IMG/VR virus record: IMGVR_UViG_3300034061_002195
Span: 1 to 28,949 of that record
From: a virus
Direction: 5' to 3' (one strand)
Length of the DNA: 28,949 nucleotides
Under the pieces are notes generated by a model. The model ran no database searches. It was not told the origin of the DNA and was given only the letters and a program-made list of their open reading frames with translations. A program made the position numbers and the translations under genes. Below, piece by piece: positions 6,658 to 13,721 of the stretch; position 1 is the first letter of the stretch, and each line of letters opens with the position of its first letter.

Positions 6658-6680
6658 TGGGTCATATAAGGGGCAAAAGT

Positions 6681-6709
6681 GGTGTTTTTTGCACCCTAAA
6701 GGGTACACC
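6681..6709 (+). promoter_or_regulatory. two-part hairpin in the leader of the ParB-like gene
   Basis: The inner inverted repeat ACCCT-aa-AGGGT (6693-6704) is enclosed by an outer pair GGTGT (6681-6685) and ACACC (6705-6709), with a T-run bulge on the left side. It lies in a 106-base gap (6658-6763), the longest non-coding stretch in the left arm, 55 bases before the next start. No run of T follows on the right, so it is a poor intrinsic terminator. An operator or an RNA control element is possible. Confidence 0.35.
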
Positions 6710-6763
6710 AAAATCAATTCCGCATCAGAATCGCACTTTCCTTTCCCGATAGGGTATAAATAA

Positions 6764-7354
6764 ATGAACGCACAAGACATCAAACTGTATCAACTCCGCA
6801 ACAACGCGGGGCAGATAGAAGGGTTGCCCGGCAATCCCAGGTTAATCAAGGACGATAGATTTAAGAAACTCGTCAAAAGCCTCCAGGATGACCCTGAGAT
6901 GCTTTCTCTCCGTGAGTTAATCGTATTCCCCCACAACGATACATTCGTTGTCATAGGGGGCAATATGAGGCTCAAAGCGTTGAGGGAACTTGAATACACG
7001 GAGGCTCCCTGCAAAGTCCTACCGGCAGACACGCACATTGAGAAATTGAAGGCCATTGCTCTGAAGGACAACTCGTCCTTTGGAGACTATGACTACGAGG
7101 CTCTTGCGAACGAGTGGGATGCTCAACTCCTTGCAGACTGCGGGATTGAGGTCTGGCAGATGCCCGAAGAGATTGAAAAAGAGTTGGAAGAGGAGGAGGA
7201 GAAGAAGGATAACGCTAAGGCTCAAAAGATTATCCTGCGATTTAACAAAAAAGAGTTCCTTTATGTGAGGGACGCGTTGTTATCTTTGGGCGAAACCTTT
7301 GAAGAGGCGGTCGTTTACCTCCTAAAACAACACAATGGCGAAGATAACGATTGA
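6764..7354 (+). CDS. ParB/Srx-fold (ParB N-terminal domain) protein
   Basis: Of the 196 residues, 18-110 match the ParB/sulfiredoxin domain: IEGLPGNPR (18-26), the RELIVFP strand (50-56) and the GGNMRLKAL box (65-73), which binds nucleotide in true ParB. An acidic linker (EKELEEEEEKK, about 138-148) separates it from a C-terminal helical part. Phage proteins of this type often sit near terminase or DNA-modification genes and may act as DNA-binding CTPases or nucleases; the exact role here is unknown. The end overlaps the next gene by 20 bases. Confidence 0.85.
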   Translation: MNAQDIKLYQLRNNAGQIEGLPGNPRLIKDDRFKKLVKSLQDDPEMLSLRELIVFPHNDTFVVIGGNMRLKALRELEYTEAPCKVLPADTHIEKLKAIALKDNSSFGDYDYEALANEWDAQLLADCGIEVWQMPEEIEKELEEEEEKKDNAKAQKIILRFNKKEFLYVRDALLSLGETFEEAVVYLLKQHNGEDND

Positions 7355-7550
7355 GTTTGACACGGAGAATGAGGAGGATATGCTGAACCACAAGATGTGT
7401 GGTCTCGCTCCTGCAATGTATCTCGCCCTCGCTGAACTTCGCCACCATACCTTCCACGATGCTCCCGATATGCAGGAGAGGGTGGAAGAAGTCTTGACCG
7501 ACTTCAAGATTGAGTTGGATGACCTCTACGATGACCCGCTCCTGACTTAA
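7335..7550 (+). CDS. small acidic hypothetical protein
   Basis: This encodes 71 residues, strongly acidic (KITIEFDTENEEDMLNH at the start, ERVEEVLTDFKIELDDLYDDP at the end). A beta strand followed by two helices is the likely fold. Short proteins opening with an ITIEFD-type strand and an acidic helix are common after ParB-like genes in phages, without known function. It starts 20 bases before the ParB-like stop and is followed by a 17-base gap to the phosphoesterase. Confidence 0.6.
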   Translation: MAKITIEFDTENEEDMLNHKMCGLAPAMYLALAELRHHTFHDAPDMQERVEEVLTDFKIELDDLYDDPLLT

Positions 7551-7567
7551 CCTTTAAACCCAAAACG

Positions 7568-8452
7568 ATGAGAGCAGAACGAATCTCCAAGAATGTCCAC
7601 GTCATTGACTGCGAATCCGAGGCCGAGTTCTTGCTCATATCGGACTTGCATTGGGACAATCCGCATTGCGACCGGGAACTTCTGAAGAACCATTTAGATG
7701 AAGCCGTGCGCAGAAAAGCCGGAATTATCATAAACGGAGACGCATATTGTGTTATGCAGGGTCGCGCAGATGGTCGTAGGAATAAGGGCGATATACGCCC
7801 CGAACACAACACACCCTACTACTTTGATGCCATCGTGGACACCTCGGTAGAATGGTTTGCTCCCTACGCAAAGAACATCCTGCTCATAGGGTACGGAAAC
7901 CACGAAACGAGCATCATCAAGTTCAACGAAATTGACCTCCTGCAACGATTCACCTCGGTCATTAACCGGGAGTGCGGTTCGCATATTCAAGTCGGTGGGT
8001 ACACGGGCGTTATTGAGTTTCGCCTCGGCTTTGGGTCGGAAGAATTGCGCAAACATCTATCCTTCGTAACACATTACGCGCATGGTTTCGGGGGGGGTGG
8101 GGTGGTCACGAAGGGAGTGCTTCAGGACTCCAGACTAATGATGGCGATGGAAGGGTACGACTGCACTTGGATGGGCCACGTCCACGAACTGTACCACCAC
8201 ATCAATCGGGTGCATCGCTATGACCGCACTACGAAGGTCATCTCGCAGAGGGACATCCACCAGATTCGTACGGCCACCTACAAGGAGGAATGGGATGGCG
8301 GTGTCGCGGGATTCCACGTTGAGAAGGGAAGACCACCAAAGCCATTGGGAGGCTATTGGATGAAGCTCAAGATGGGCAGGAGGGTCAATGACTCAGGCAA
8401 CGATGTCCGTGAGATTGTGGCCGAGTTCTCGCATTGTACGAGGATGTATTAA
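7568..8452 (+). CDS. calcineurin-like metallophosphoesterase
   Basis: This 294-residue protein has the full metal-binding set of the family in order: SDLHWD (25-30), NGD (56-58), GNHE (110-113), the THYAHG histidine box (168-173) and MGHVHE (202-207). The enzyme would hydrolyse a phosphate ester or phosphodiester with two metal ions; the substrate cannot be read from sequence. Phage members are usually encoded with replication genes and may act on nucleic-acid ends or nucleotides. It is the last gene of the rightward arm and is followed at once by a terminator-like hairpin. Confidence 0.9.
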   Translation: MRAERISKNVHVIDCESEAEFLLISDLHWDNPHCDRELLKNHLDEAVRRKAGIIINGDAYCVMQGRADGRRNKGDIRPEHNTPYYFDAIVDTSVEWFAPYAKNILLIGYGNHETSIIKFNEIDLLQRFTSVINRECGSHIQVGGYTGVIEFRLGFGSEELRKHLSFVTHYAHGFGGGGVVTKGVLQDSRLMMAMEGYDCTWMGHVHELYHHINRVHRYDRTTKVISQRDIHQIRTATYKEEWDGGVAGFHVEKGRPPKPLGGYWMKLKMGRRVNDSGNDVREIVAEFSHCTRMY

Positions 8453-8457
8453 TGAAA

Positions 8458-8491
8458 AAGCCCACTTTCGGAGCGACCTACTCGTGGGCTT
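8458..8491. terminator. hairpin terminator between convergent arms
   Basis: A perfect 8-base inverted repeat, AAGCCCAC (8458-8465) and GTGGGCTT (8484-8491), has an 18-base loop. It sits six bases after the stop of the last rightward gene. It is preceded by an A-run (8455-8459), which becomes a T-run for leftward transcripts, but only a short T pair follows on the right. Because it is symmetric and lies between converging genes, it could stop both transcripts. Confidence 0.55.
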
Positions 8492-8542
8492 AACCAATGA
8501 AACACAAACCGCTAACCCCTTAACGGCAAGCCAAAGATAAGG

Positions 8543-9088
8543 CTATTTTAAGAGCGTTGCGCCTAAGACTGCGGATCCAACCGCAACCGCAACAACCCGG
8601 TTTCTACGAACCTTCTTCTGCTCCTTCGCCACCAACGCTTTCTGCCCGGCAACAACGCTATCAAGGGTGTTCAAAGCGTCCCGGCAGATGGAGTCCTTCA
8701 CCCGGTAAGCAACAAGCAAACTGTCGGTCAAGGCCACCTGCTCTTCAAGGAGCGCACCGACCTCTTGGCAAGAATCCAAACGGATGGGGATGTAGGATGG
8801 AACGAGAATCGTGTCCAGCTTCGTATAAGCCTCTACAAGCCTTTCTCTCCACTTAACCTTGGTACGCATCACCTCTTGGATTATCGTGTCTCTGAGAGGC
8901 TCTATGGAGGCGATGCGGGATTGCATTGAATCCATTGCCTCCCGTTGGTTTTTAATGGTGCATTCCTGCGATTGGATGACCATTGCCGGTCTGTCCTTGA
9001 GCAGGTAGATGAAGTAGCCGAGGGCTACAACGATGGGAAGGATAAGGGCAAGTGTCCCTTTGGTGGGGAAGTGGGAATCAGCAGGCAT
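8543..9088 (-). CDS. spanin-like or lysis-associated membrane protein
   Basis: This encodes 181 residues. The N-terminal membrane segment is about residues 12-30 (TLALILPIVVALGYFIYLL). A long polar, largely helical region follows, with three Cys (43, 107, 135). A second hydrophobic segment is near the C-terminus (about 164-180, after the basic KKVRRNR). It lies downstream of the holin and endolysin in the same direction, where Rz-type spanins are usually found. An inner-membrane anchor plus a periplasmic coiled coil would fit an i-spanin, but the extra C-terminal hydrophobic segment is atypical. The lysis role is inferred from position and topology. It overlaps the next upstream gene by 11 bases. 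Confidence 0.5.
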   Translation of the reverse strand: MPADSHFPTKGTLALILPIVVALGYFIYLLKDRPAMVIQSQECTIKNQREAMDSMQSRIASIEPLRDTIIQEVMRTKVKWRERLVEAYTKLDTILVPSYIPIRLDSCQEVGALLEEQVALTDSLLVAYRVKDSICRDALNTLDSVVAGQKALVAKEQKKVRRNRVVAVAVGSAVLGATLLK

Positions 9089-9308
9089 CGTCTTCGGGGA
9101 AGATCCTCCGCATCGTTTCGTTCTTCGCTTCCTCGGTCAAATGCTCGTCCAGGTCAAGGTCTATGGCCGTGAACTCCTGGAAGATTTCAAACATATCAAA
9201 GAGTGCGTCCTCTACGAGGGCTTCGCGGCTCTTGCCGGTCTGCGCCACGAGTTTATCCAAGGCTTCCACGAAGTCCTTGCGGATGCTAAGGGGTAGGGCT
9301 ATCTTCAT
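9078..9308 (-). CDS. ribbon-helix-helix-like small protein
   Basis: In these 76 residues, the start MKIALPLSIRKDFVEALDKL, then TGKSREALVEDALFDMFE, has the strand-helix-turn-helix spacing of ribbon-helix-helix DNA-binding proteins (strand 2-8, helix 10-22, TGKS turn, helix 27-43). The C-terminal part is acidic (DLDLDEHLTEEAKNE). Its place inside the lysis region might suggest a late regulator. It could also be a small structural or lysis accessory protein that only resembles the fold. Confidence 0.55.
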   Translation of the reverse strand: MKIALPLSIRKDFVEALDKLVAQTGKSREALVEDALFDMFEIFQEFTAIDLDLDEHLTEEAKNETMRRIFPEDDAC

Positions 9309-9320
9309 CAGCAGGAGTGG

Positions 9321-9482
9321 TTATGACTTTGCAGCAGAATAGGCAATAGCGGCAATTTGCTTTCTTGACCGCTTTTTGCTTTTTGGCTTTGCTTTGTTGG
9401 CTTTGGTGAGTTCGGAGATGTTTTTGGAGACGGCTTTGGAGACGGCTTTTTTCCCATAACCTTTGGCTTTAGTGAGTGGCAT
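9321..9482 (-). CDS. 53-residue lysine/alanine-rich phage protein (DUF6496-like)
   Basis: This encodes 53 residues: MPLTKAKGYGKKAVSKAVSK, then NISELTKANK, a basic linker and RKQIAAIAYSAAKS. The order KKAVSKNI ... (K/R)KQ.AAIA.SAA matches a short family common in phages and often listed as DUF6496, with unknown function. The KAVS unit is duplicated at DNA level by a ctttggagacgg repeat at about 9418-9446. It lies between the endolysin and the ribbon-helix-helix gene. Confidence 0.65.
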   Translation of the reverse strand: MPLTKAKGYGKKAVSKAVSKNISELTKANKAKPKSKKRSRKQIAAIAYSAAKS

Positions 9483-9507
9483 AGCGTGGTGGTTTATAGG
9501 TTCAAAG

Positions 9508-10107
9508 TTATGCGATGACCGTCAGGATTTGGTAGTATTCAAAGAAGTATTCGGTGCGCTCCTTCAGGCCGTGCGTTCCTCCATTCACCTTGAGCGTGAC
9601 CTTTTCTACGACCTCTTCGGTTGCTCCGAGGTCGGCCACCGCGTTGATTTTCCTGCTATTCCAATAGAACCCGGCAGAGAGCATCGCGTACCTGGAAGAC
9701 ACCAAGTCGGGGTTGTCAAGGAGGTCTTCGGGGACGATTTTATCAAGTTCGGCATAGTTGGCCTTCCCGGTGGTTTGGATGTAACCACGGCCCCTAAACT
9801 TCCATCCATCGGTGATTTCGGTATTGCCCAAGCGACCGCCATAGACCTTGTTGGCTATGGCTTCGGGGTTGCGAGCGTATAGTTTAGCCGTTCGTTCGTT
9901 GAAGTGCCTCTTGAAGGTCTTTAGAAGCCCTTGAGCGGAGTAGTTTAGGTTCTCCCGCGTTACAAGGAATCGGCCCGATTCGTGGGCGCATTGAGAGAGG
10001 AAATGAGCGAGGCGAAGGGGGGTGTTTATGCTGTACCTATCCTGCACATCGCTGAGTTGGTCTAAGACGTGCCGGGGGATGGATGGGTAGAGGCCATCAA
10101 GATTCAT
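9508..10107 (-). CDS. endolysin, glycoside hydrolase family 19
   Basis: This 199-residue protein is the length of a one-domain phage lysozyme of the chitinase-like GH19 family, which cuts the glycan of peptidoglycan at lysis. Visible motifs: LRLAHFLSQCAHESGRF (31-47) with the proposed catalytic Glu43, ENLNYSAQGLLK with Glu52, YARNPEAIANKVYGGRLGN (77-95), and the substrate-groove motif GWKFRGRGYIQTTG (101-114). No signal peptide is visible, so it probably needs the holin encoded just upstream, whose gene overlaps this start by 11 bases. Confidence 0.93.
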   Translation of the reverse strand: MNLDGLYPSIPRHVLDQLSDVQDRYSINTPLRLAHFLSQCAHESGRFLVTRENLNYSAQGLLKTFKRHFNERTAKLYARNPEAIANKVYGGRLGNTEITDGWKFRGRGYIQTTGKANYAELDKIVPEDLLDNPDLVSSRYAMLSAGFYWNSRKINAVADLGATEEVVEKVTLKVNGGTHGLKERTEYFFEYYQILTVIA

Positions 10108-10396
10108 CGTCCACCTTCTTATGGAGGCGTTCGCTGAGTGTTTCCACGAGCCTTAGACCGCTGAAACCTACGATGAAGGCCATTGCGAATTTGGCTGACT
10201 CAAGTTCAACGCCAAGGAAGTTTACCGCAAGGGGGGTGATGTAGTTGGCAGACAATGTTCCTGCGAGAATGGAGAACATCTGGGTGCGAATGGACGCTCC
10301 CTTTTGCTTTCCAACGAGGAGGAGGCTTCCGAAGAAACCGCCTACGGACATCCCGACATTAATGCCGAGTTCCATCATCATCTGCTTGACTGACAT
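10097..10396 (-). CDS. putative holin
   Basis: This encodes 99 residues with three likely membrane helices at about 11-28, 40-61 and 68-85, and a charged C-terminal tail (LSERLHKKVDDES). Size, topology and position directly before the endolysin fit a class I-like holin that forms the inner-membrane lesion. A segment reading LAGTLSANYITPLAVNFLG resembles holins I recall from Bacteroidota phages. It overlaps the endolysin gene by 11 bases and touches the upstream gene at one base. No dual-start motif is obvious. Confidence 0.75.
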   Translation of the reverse strand: MSVKQMMMELGINVGMSVGGFFGSLLLVGKQKGASIRTQMFSILAGTLSANYITPLAVNFLGVELESAKFAMAFIVGFSGLRLVETLSERLHKKVDDES

Positions 10397-10650
10397 TACA
10401 AGTAGGTATTGAGGGTGGTTAGGAATGCGGTTGCACTTGTGCCGATGGCTACGAGGTCAGGCCCGGTCACGAACATAGACTCGTCCAAGCCTCCTGAGAG
10501 GTAGATGCGAACCTTCGTGATACCCGAAGTGCCATCCAATTCGGTGGCGTTAATGTCCCTGTAATTGAGGAAATACTGCCTTCCATCCGAGTAGGTGAGT
10601 TGCAGTTGCGTTGTCCCGAAGGTTAGTGCTGTGAGAGTTGCGAGTGCCAT
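10396..10650 (-). CDS. small structural-like domain protein (shorter copy)
   Basis: These 84 residues are paralogous to the first 87 residues of the protein encoded at 13200-13721. Both open MAL..L..(F/L)TFGT and share Y..I...ELD, an IY..G strand, and end (D/S)LVAIG(T/S)SA.AFL..L. The pair flanks the two fibre genes. It is predicted all-beta and may be a fibre-associated or chaperone-like piece; the real role is unknown. Its first residues (LATLTAL) repeat the last residues of the upstream fibre. It ends at the first base of the holin start. Confidence 0.7.
   Translation of the reverse strand: MALATLTALTFGTTQLQLTYSDGRQYFLNYRDINATELDGTSGITKVRIYLSGGLDESMFVTGPDLVAIGTSATAFLTTLNTYL
10624..10644. 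repeat. 21-base imperfect direct repeat, copy 1
   Basis: It matches bases 10684-10704 at 18 of 21 positions, exactly 60 bases apart. On the minus strand it encodes LATLTAL at the start of the 84-residue protein. All three differences fall on third codon positions and leave the peptide unchanged. Confidence 0.7.
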
Positions 10651-10657
10651 AGTGCGA

Positions 10658-10665
10658 CAAATTTA
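10658..10665 (-). promoter_or_regulatory. Bacteroidota-type -7 promoter element for the lysis group
   Basis: TAAATTTG on the minus strand matches TAnnTTTG and lies seven bases before the ATG of the 84-residue gene. If the usual spacing to the transcription start holds, the leader would be about four bases. It could drive the 84-residue gene, holin, endolysin and the genes after them. Confidence 0.5.
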
Positions 10666-10680
10666 GTAAGGGTTGGTGGA

Positions 10681-11919
10681 TTATAGTGCGGTGAGGGTGG
10701 CGAGGGAGAGAACTCCGGGTGCTGCCGTGTTGGGGATGCGGTTGGGGTAAACTTCAAGGCCACGAACTCTGTATGGCTTTCCTCCTGCAATATATGAGTC
10801 GGCACGAATGATAACATCATTCAATCCTGCCGTAAATGCCCAATTTGCAGCATTTGTTGACCCTGCCTGCACTCCATTAACAAAAAAAGCGGTATCACCG
10901 GCTGGAGAACCCTGCTTGTAGGCAAGGGCGGCTTTAAATGGCCCCGTTATTGCAGAGGCGGTTGCAAATATGGGCAAAAAAACACCCCCATAGTACACAT
11001 AAGCAACTACTTGGTTTGATGCGTTTTTTGCAAGTAAAACGCTATTTGTGATACTACGATTTAGGGAAGGCAAATCAGTAGCCGCAAAATTTGCTTCACC
11101 CTCAAAATAGAATGTGCCTTCGGTTTGTCCGATTAAAGAGGAAACGCCCGGCCTTGTGATTTGGTCTTCACTCCGCGTGATTGACCCGGTGGTGGTGGGG
11201 ATGTAGGAGGTGGGGATAGCACCTCTCTCTGCTTGCGCTCCCCATAGGTCAACGCTTACGGAGTTGTCAGCGGTGACCGTCCCACGATTGCCGATTTGAA
11301 CTGCTTGAGAACCGCTTGTGACAGAAGTTTCTGCCCTTGAATACCTAACCCAATTTGCGGTTAAAGTAATTGCCGTCAATGCTCCAGCACCTCCAATCCT
11401 AATAAAAACCTGCTTGCCAACATCTCCTGCCGTAGAAGCTTTAGCATAAACACTAAAAATGTAAGCACCCGTTGTTGGTATCGTGATGTTTTGCTGCAAT
11501 GTGCTTTGGTCAATAAGAGCATTGCCTGCACCCCTATTGAAAACAATTCTTTCAGCGTTTTGTGTGCCATCAGGGGAAATGACCGAATTTGCGGTTATGG
11601 CAGGATTTACGCCCGTGCCACCTATCAAGGGAGACCAAGTGACATCAAATGCCTGACTCTGCAACACCAAGTTCGTAGCCGCAGGCTCTACAAGCAACGC
11701 AGGGCAGCCATTCACCGCTCCACCCAACGGATAGTCAAGGCGAGGCACATTGTTTGCAACGAGTTCAATCAACCCGTCCTTGTTAATCCTCGTGGAGCGA
11801 TTCGCAACGGTCGTGGTGCGAGATACGGTGAAATCACCCGCTCCGCTTTCGGGTATCTGCGAATAAAGCGTCCCTGCCTTGTAGAGGTAAGGGATGTTTA
11901 GGAGAGAAGGAGTGGACAT
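10681..11919 (-). CDS. tail fibre or receptor-binding adhesin, second of a tandem pair
   Basis: This encodes 412 residues. The N-terminal 90 residues are close to those of the neighbouring fibre (SLL..PY, LYSQIP(E/D)SG.GDF.V.R, GLIELVA(N/D)NVPRLDYPLG, GCPALLVEP). The middle part (TNLVLQSQAFDVTW to SYIPTTTGSITRSEDQI) looks like a carbohydrate-binding module. The region after VSSLIGQTEGTFYFEGE resembles a concanavalin/LamG-type beta sandwich. Such proteins are typical phage fibre or head-spike adhesins that bind surface sugars. The N-terminal part would anchor to the virion. It ends ATLTAL, echoing the next gene's start. Confidence 0.8.
   Translation of the reverse strand: MSTPSLLNIPYLYKAGTLYSQIPESGAGDFTVSRTTTVANRSTRINKDGLIELVANNVPRLDYPLGGAVNGCPALLVEPAATNLVLQSQAFDVTWSPLIGGTGVNPAITANSVISPDGTQNAERIVFNRGAGNALIDQSTLQQNITIPTTGAYIFSVYAKASTAGDVGKQVFIRIGGAGALTAITLTANWVRYSRAETSVTSGSQAVQIGNRGTVTADNSVSVDLWGAQAERGAIPTSYIPTTTGSITRSEDQITRPGVSSLIGQTEGTFYFEGEANFAATDLPSLNRSITNSVLLAKNASNQVVAYVYYGGVFLPIFATASAITGPFKAALAYKQGSPAGDTAFFVNGVQAGSTNAANWAFTAGLNDVIIRADSYIAGGKPYRVRGLEVYPNRIPNTAAPGVLSLATLTAL
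10684..10704. repeat. 21-base imperfect direct repeat, copy 2
   Basis: This copy encodes the last residues (LATLTAL) of the second fibre and pairs with 10624-10644. It may mark recombination between the fibre 3' end and the following gene, or be a kept peptide motif. Confidence 0.7.
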
Positions 11920-11922
11920 AGG

Positions 11923-13200
11923 TTATTGCGTGAGAGATTGGAGGGAGTTGGGGCCGGTATTGGGCAGGCGGGTGGGGTAGATGGCGTGAGCGCGGATGCG
12001 GTCGTTGCGCGGGAAATATGGCGCACCATAATCCGATGTAGAAATTGAGGCGCGAGTTAAGGATGCGGGGTAATCCGTTGAATTAGTTGACGTACCGGCA
12101 GGTGAGCCGTTTATGTATAGCGAGTAAGCACCATTTGTATAGGATAGAGCTATTTTATGGACACCATTAGCCAATGCCGATGATGTAATAATAGTCGCTA
12201 TTGCGCCACCTCCATTCCTTAAAGTTACTTGTATGTTTTGGGCCGTATTTCTAACTATGTTCAAGAATGTACTTGTTGACCCGTTATCAAGCAAAAAAAT
12301 TGAACCCGCTGAGTTATTACTCAACACCACCTCCGCATAAATCGTCCCCTCCGTCTGCCCAATCAAACTGCTCACTCCCGTCTTGCTTATCGTCTCCGCT
12401 CCCCGTGTGACGGGGGAGGCGGCTGTGGGGATGTATGATGTGGCAACTGAGCCGACTTCAAGTTGTGCGCCAAAGATGTATGCACCGCTTATACCATCGC
12501 AAGGAACGGTTAGCGTGGAGTTAGCGTTTGCTAAACGAAGACCAAAAACAACATTTCCAGTCACAGTTGTTCGGGAGTGAGTCACTCTATACCACCCGTT
12601 TCCAAAACTCGTAATTGTTGCGGTGCTACCTGCGTCAACAGCGCCAAGCGTGCCGCTGACAAGGTTGTAATACGCTTGATAAGCCGTCGCTGTTGCGTCT
12701 TGAAATTGTATTCTAAACCAATCAAAATTGCTGGCTTTTTTAACAAACACGGACATCGTGTAAGTCCCGCTTGTTGAAATTGAAATTGACTGATTTACTC
12801 CTTGAGCGAGGGTTCCTGACGCTTGACAAAAAATTAAATCAGAAAGCGTGCTTCCAGCAGGATCGGTTGTTCCCGTTGTGTTTGTGGTTATTTGCGTGCT
12901 ATTGCTTATCGTCCAAGTCGTGTTGAACGCCGCACTCTGCAACGCCAAGTTCTGCGCACTCGGCTCTACCAAAAGCGCAGGACACCCTGCCGTAATGCCT
13001 CCCAAAGGGTAGTCCAAACGAGGCACATTGTCTGCAACGAGTTCAATAAGACCCGCAGCATTGACCCTCGTAGCCTGACCCGCAGTCGGAGTGGTCGCAC
13101 GAGTAACGACAAAATCCCCCAAACCCGAATCGGGGATTTGAGAGTATAACTTGCTTGTCTTAAAGCGATAGGGAACGCAAAGAAGCGATGGATTAGACAT
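11923..13200 (-). CDS. tail fibre or receptor-binding adhesin, first of a tandem pair
   Basis: This 425-residue protein is paralogous to the 412-residue protein just downstream and has the same plan: an anchor of about 90 residues, a carbohydrate-binding-like middle (LALQSAAFNTTW, NGWYRVTHSRTTVTG, EVGSVATSYIPT), then VSSLIGQTEGTIYAEV and a LamG-like beta sandwich with ALSYTNGAYSLYINGSPAG. Identity is high at the start and around SYIPT/SLIGQTEG and falls in between. The middle DNA is also more AT-rich than the ends, fitting swapped binding modules. The start overlaps the upstream stop by one base (TGATG), and three bases separate it from the second copy. Confidence 0.8.
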   Translation of the reverse strand: MSNPSLLCVPYRFKTSKLYSQIPDSGLGDFVVTRATTPTAGQATRVNAAGLIELVADNVPRLDYPLGGITAGCPALLVEPSAQNLALQSAAFNTTWTISNSTQITTNTTGTTDPAGSTLSDLIFCQASGTLAQGVNQSISISTSGTYTMSVFVKKASNFDWFRIQFQDATATAYQAYYNLVSGTLGAVDAGSTATITSFGNGWYRVTHSRTTVTGNVVFGLRLANANSTLTVPCDGISGAYIFGAQLEVGSVATSYIPTAASPVTRGAETISKTGVSSLIGQTEGTIYAEVVLSNNSAGSIFLLDNGSTSTFLNIVRNTAQNIQVTLRNGGGAIATIITSSALANGVHKIALSYTNGAYSLYINGSPAGTSTNSTDYPASLTRASISTSDYGAPYFPRNDRIRAHAIYPTRLPNTGPNSLQSLTQ

Positions 13201-13721
13201 CAGGCATTAGGGTTCAAGGGTGAAAATCTCGCAAGAAGGCAGTTGTATGCACTGACCTCCTTAGCAGTCGCTAAGTCAGTATCGCAACGAAGGTTGAAGT
13301 ACCAAAAGTCAGCGTAGTCCTCGTCAGCAGTCGGCACAAGCGGTGGGCCAGACATCTCGTAGCGAAACTCCCGGCCACAAGTGCTTTCCAATTCGGGAGC
13401 AAACGCTCCACCCGCCTTGGCACGGGCCAAAAAGTTCGCCCATATCTCAAACCAAAAGAGTTGGTTCACCAACACGCCCTGCAACAAAGCCAAGAACGCA
13501 GCAGCACTACTGCCTATCGCAACCAAATCGCTGTTCCTAACCGACAAGGTTTCGCTGACCTCGCCCTGCGGGTAAATCCATACGGTCGTGTCCGTAGTGC
13601 GAGGGTCTAACTCAAAGCCAATGATGTGAGCGTAAGACACATAAAAGGTCTGCGAGTTGTCGTAAACGAGGGTCAGGAAACGAGTCCCGAAGGTGAAGGA
13701 GGAAAGTCTGCCAAGTGCCAT
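13200..13721 (-). CDS. structural-like protein with MAL..TFGT domain plus C-terminal extension
   Basis: Of the 173 residues, 1-87 form the domain shared with the 84-residue protein near 10396-10650 (MALGRLSSFTFGT, YAHIIGFELDP, VWIYPQGEVSE, LVAIGSSAAAFLALL). Residues 88-173 are a different, aromatic and cysteine-containing part (LFWFEIWANF, CGREFRYEMSGPP, YADFWYFNLRC). The gene immediately precedes the fibre pair and is coupled to both neighbours by one-base stop/start overlaps, so a fibre attachment or assembly role is plausible but unproven. Confidence 0.7.
   Translation of the reverse strand: MALGRLSSFTFGTRFLTLVYDNSQTFYVSYAHIIGFELDPRTTDTTVWIYPQGEVSETLSVRNSDLVAIGSSAAAFLALLQGVLVNQLFWFEIWANFLARAKAGGAFAPELESTCGREFRYEMSGPPLVPTADEDYADFWYFNLRCDTDLATAKEVSAYNCLLARFSPLNPNA

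Noticed and set aside
8532-8539. TATCTTTG on the minus strand as a promoter
   Set aside because: It points leftwards into the antisense of the phosphoesterase gene with no gene to drive. It is probably a chance match.
8529-8544. AGCC/GGCT inverted repeat near the end of the leftward arm as a terminator
   Set aside because: The stem has only four pairs and there is no T-run. The larger repeat at 8458-8491 is a better candidate for both directions.
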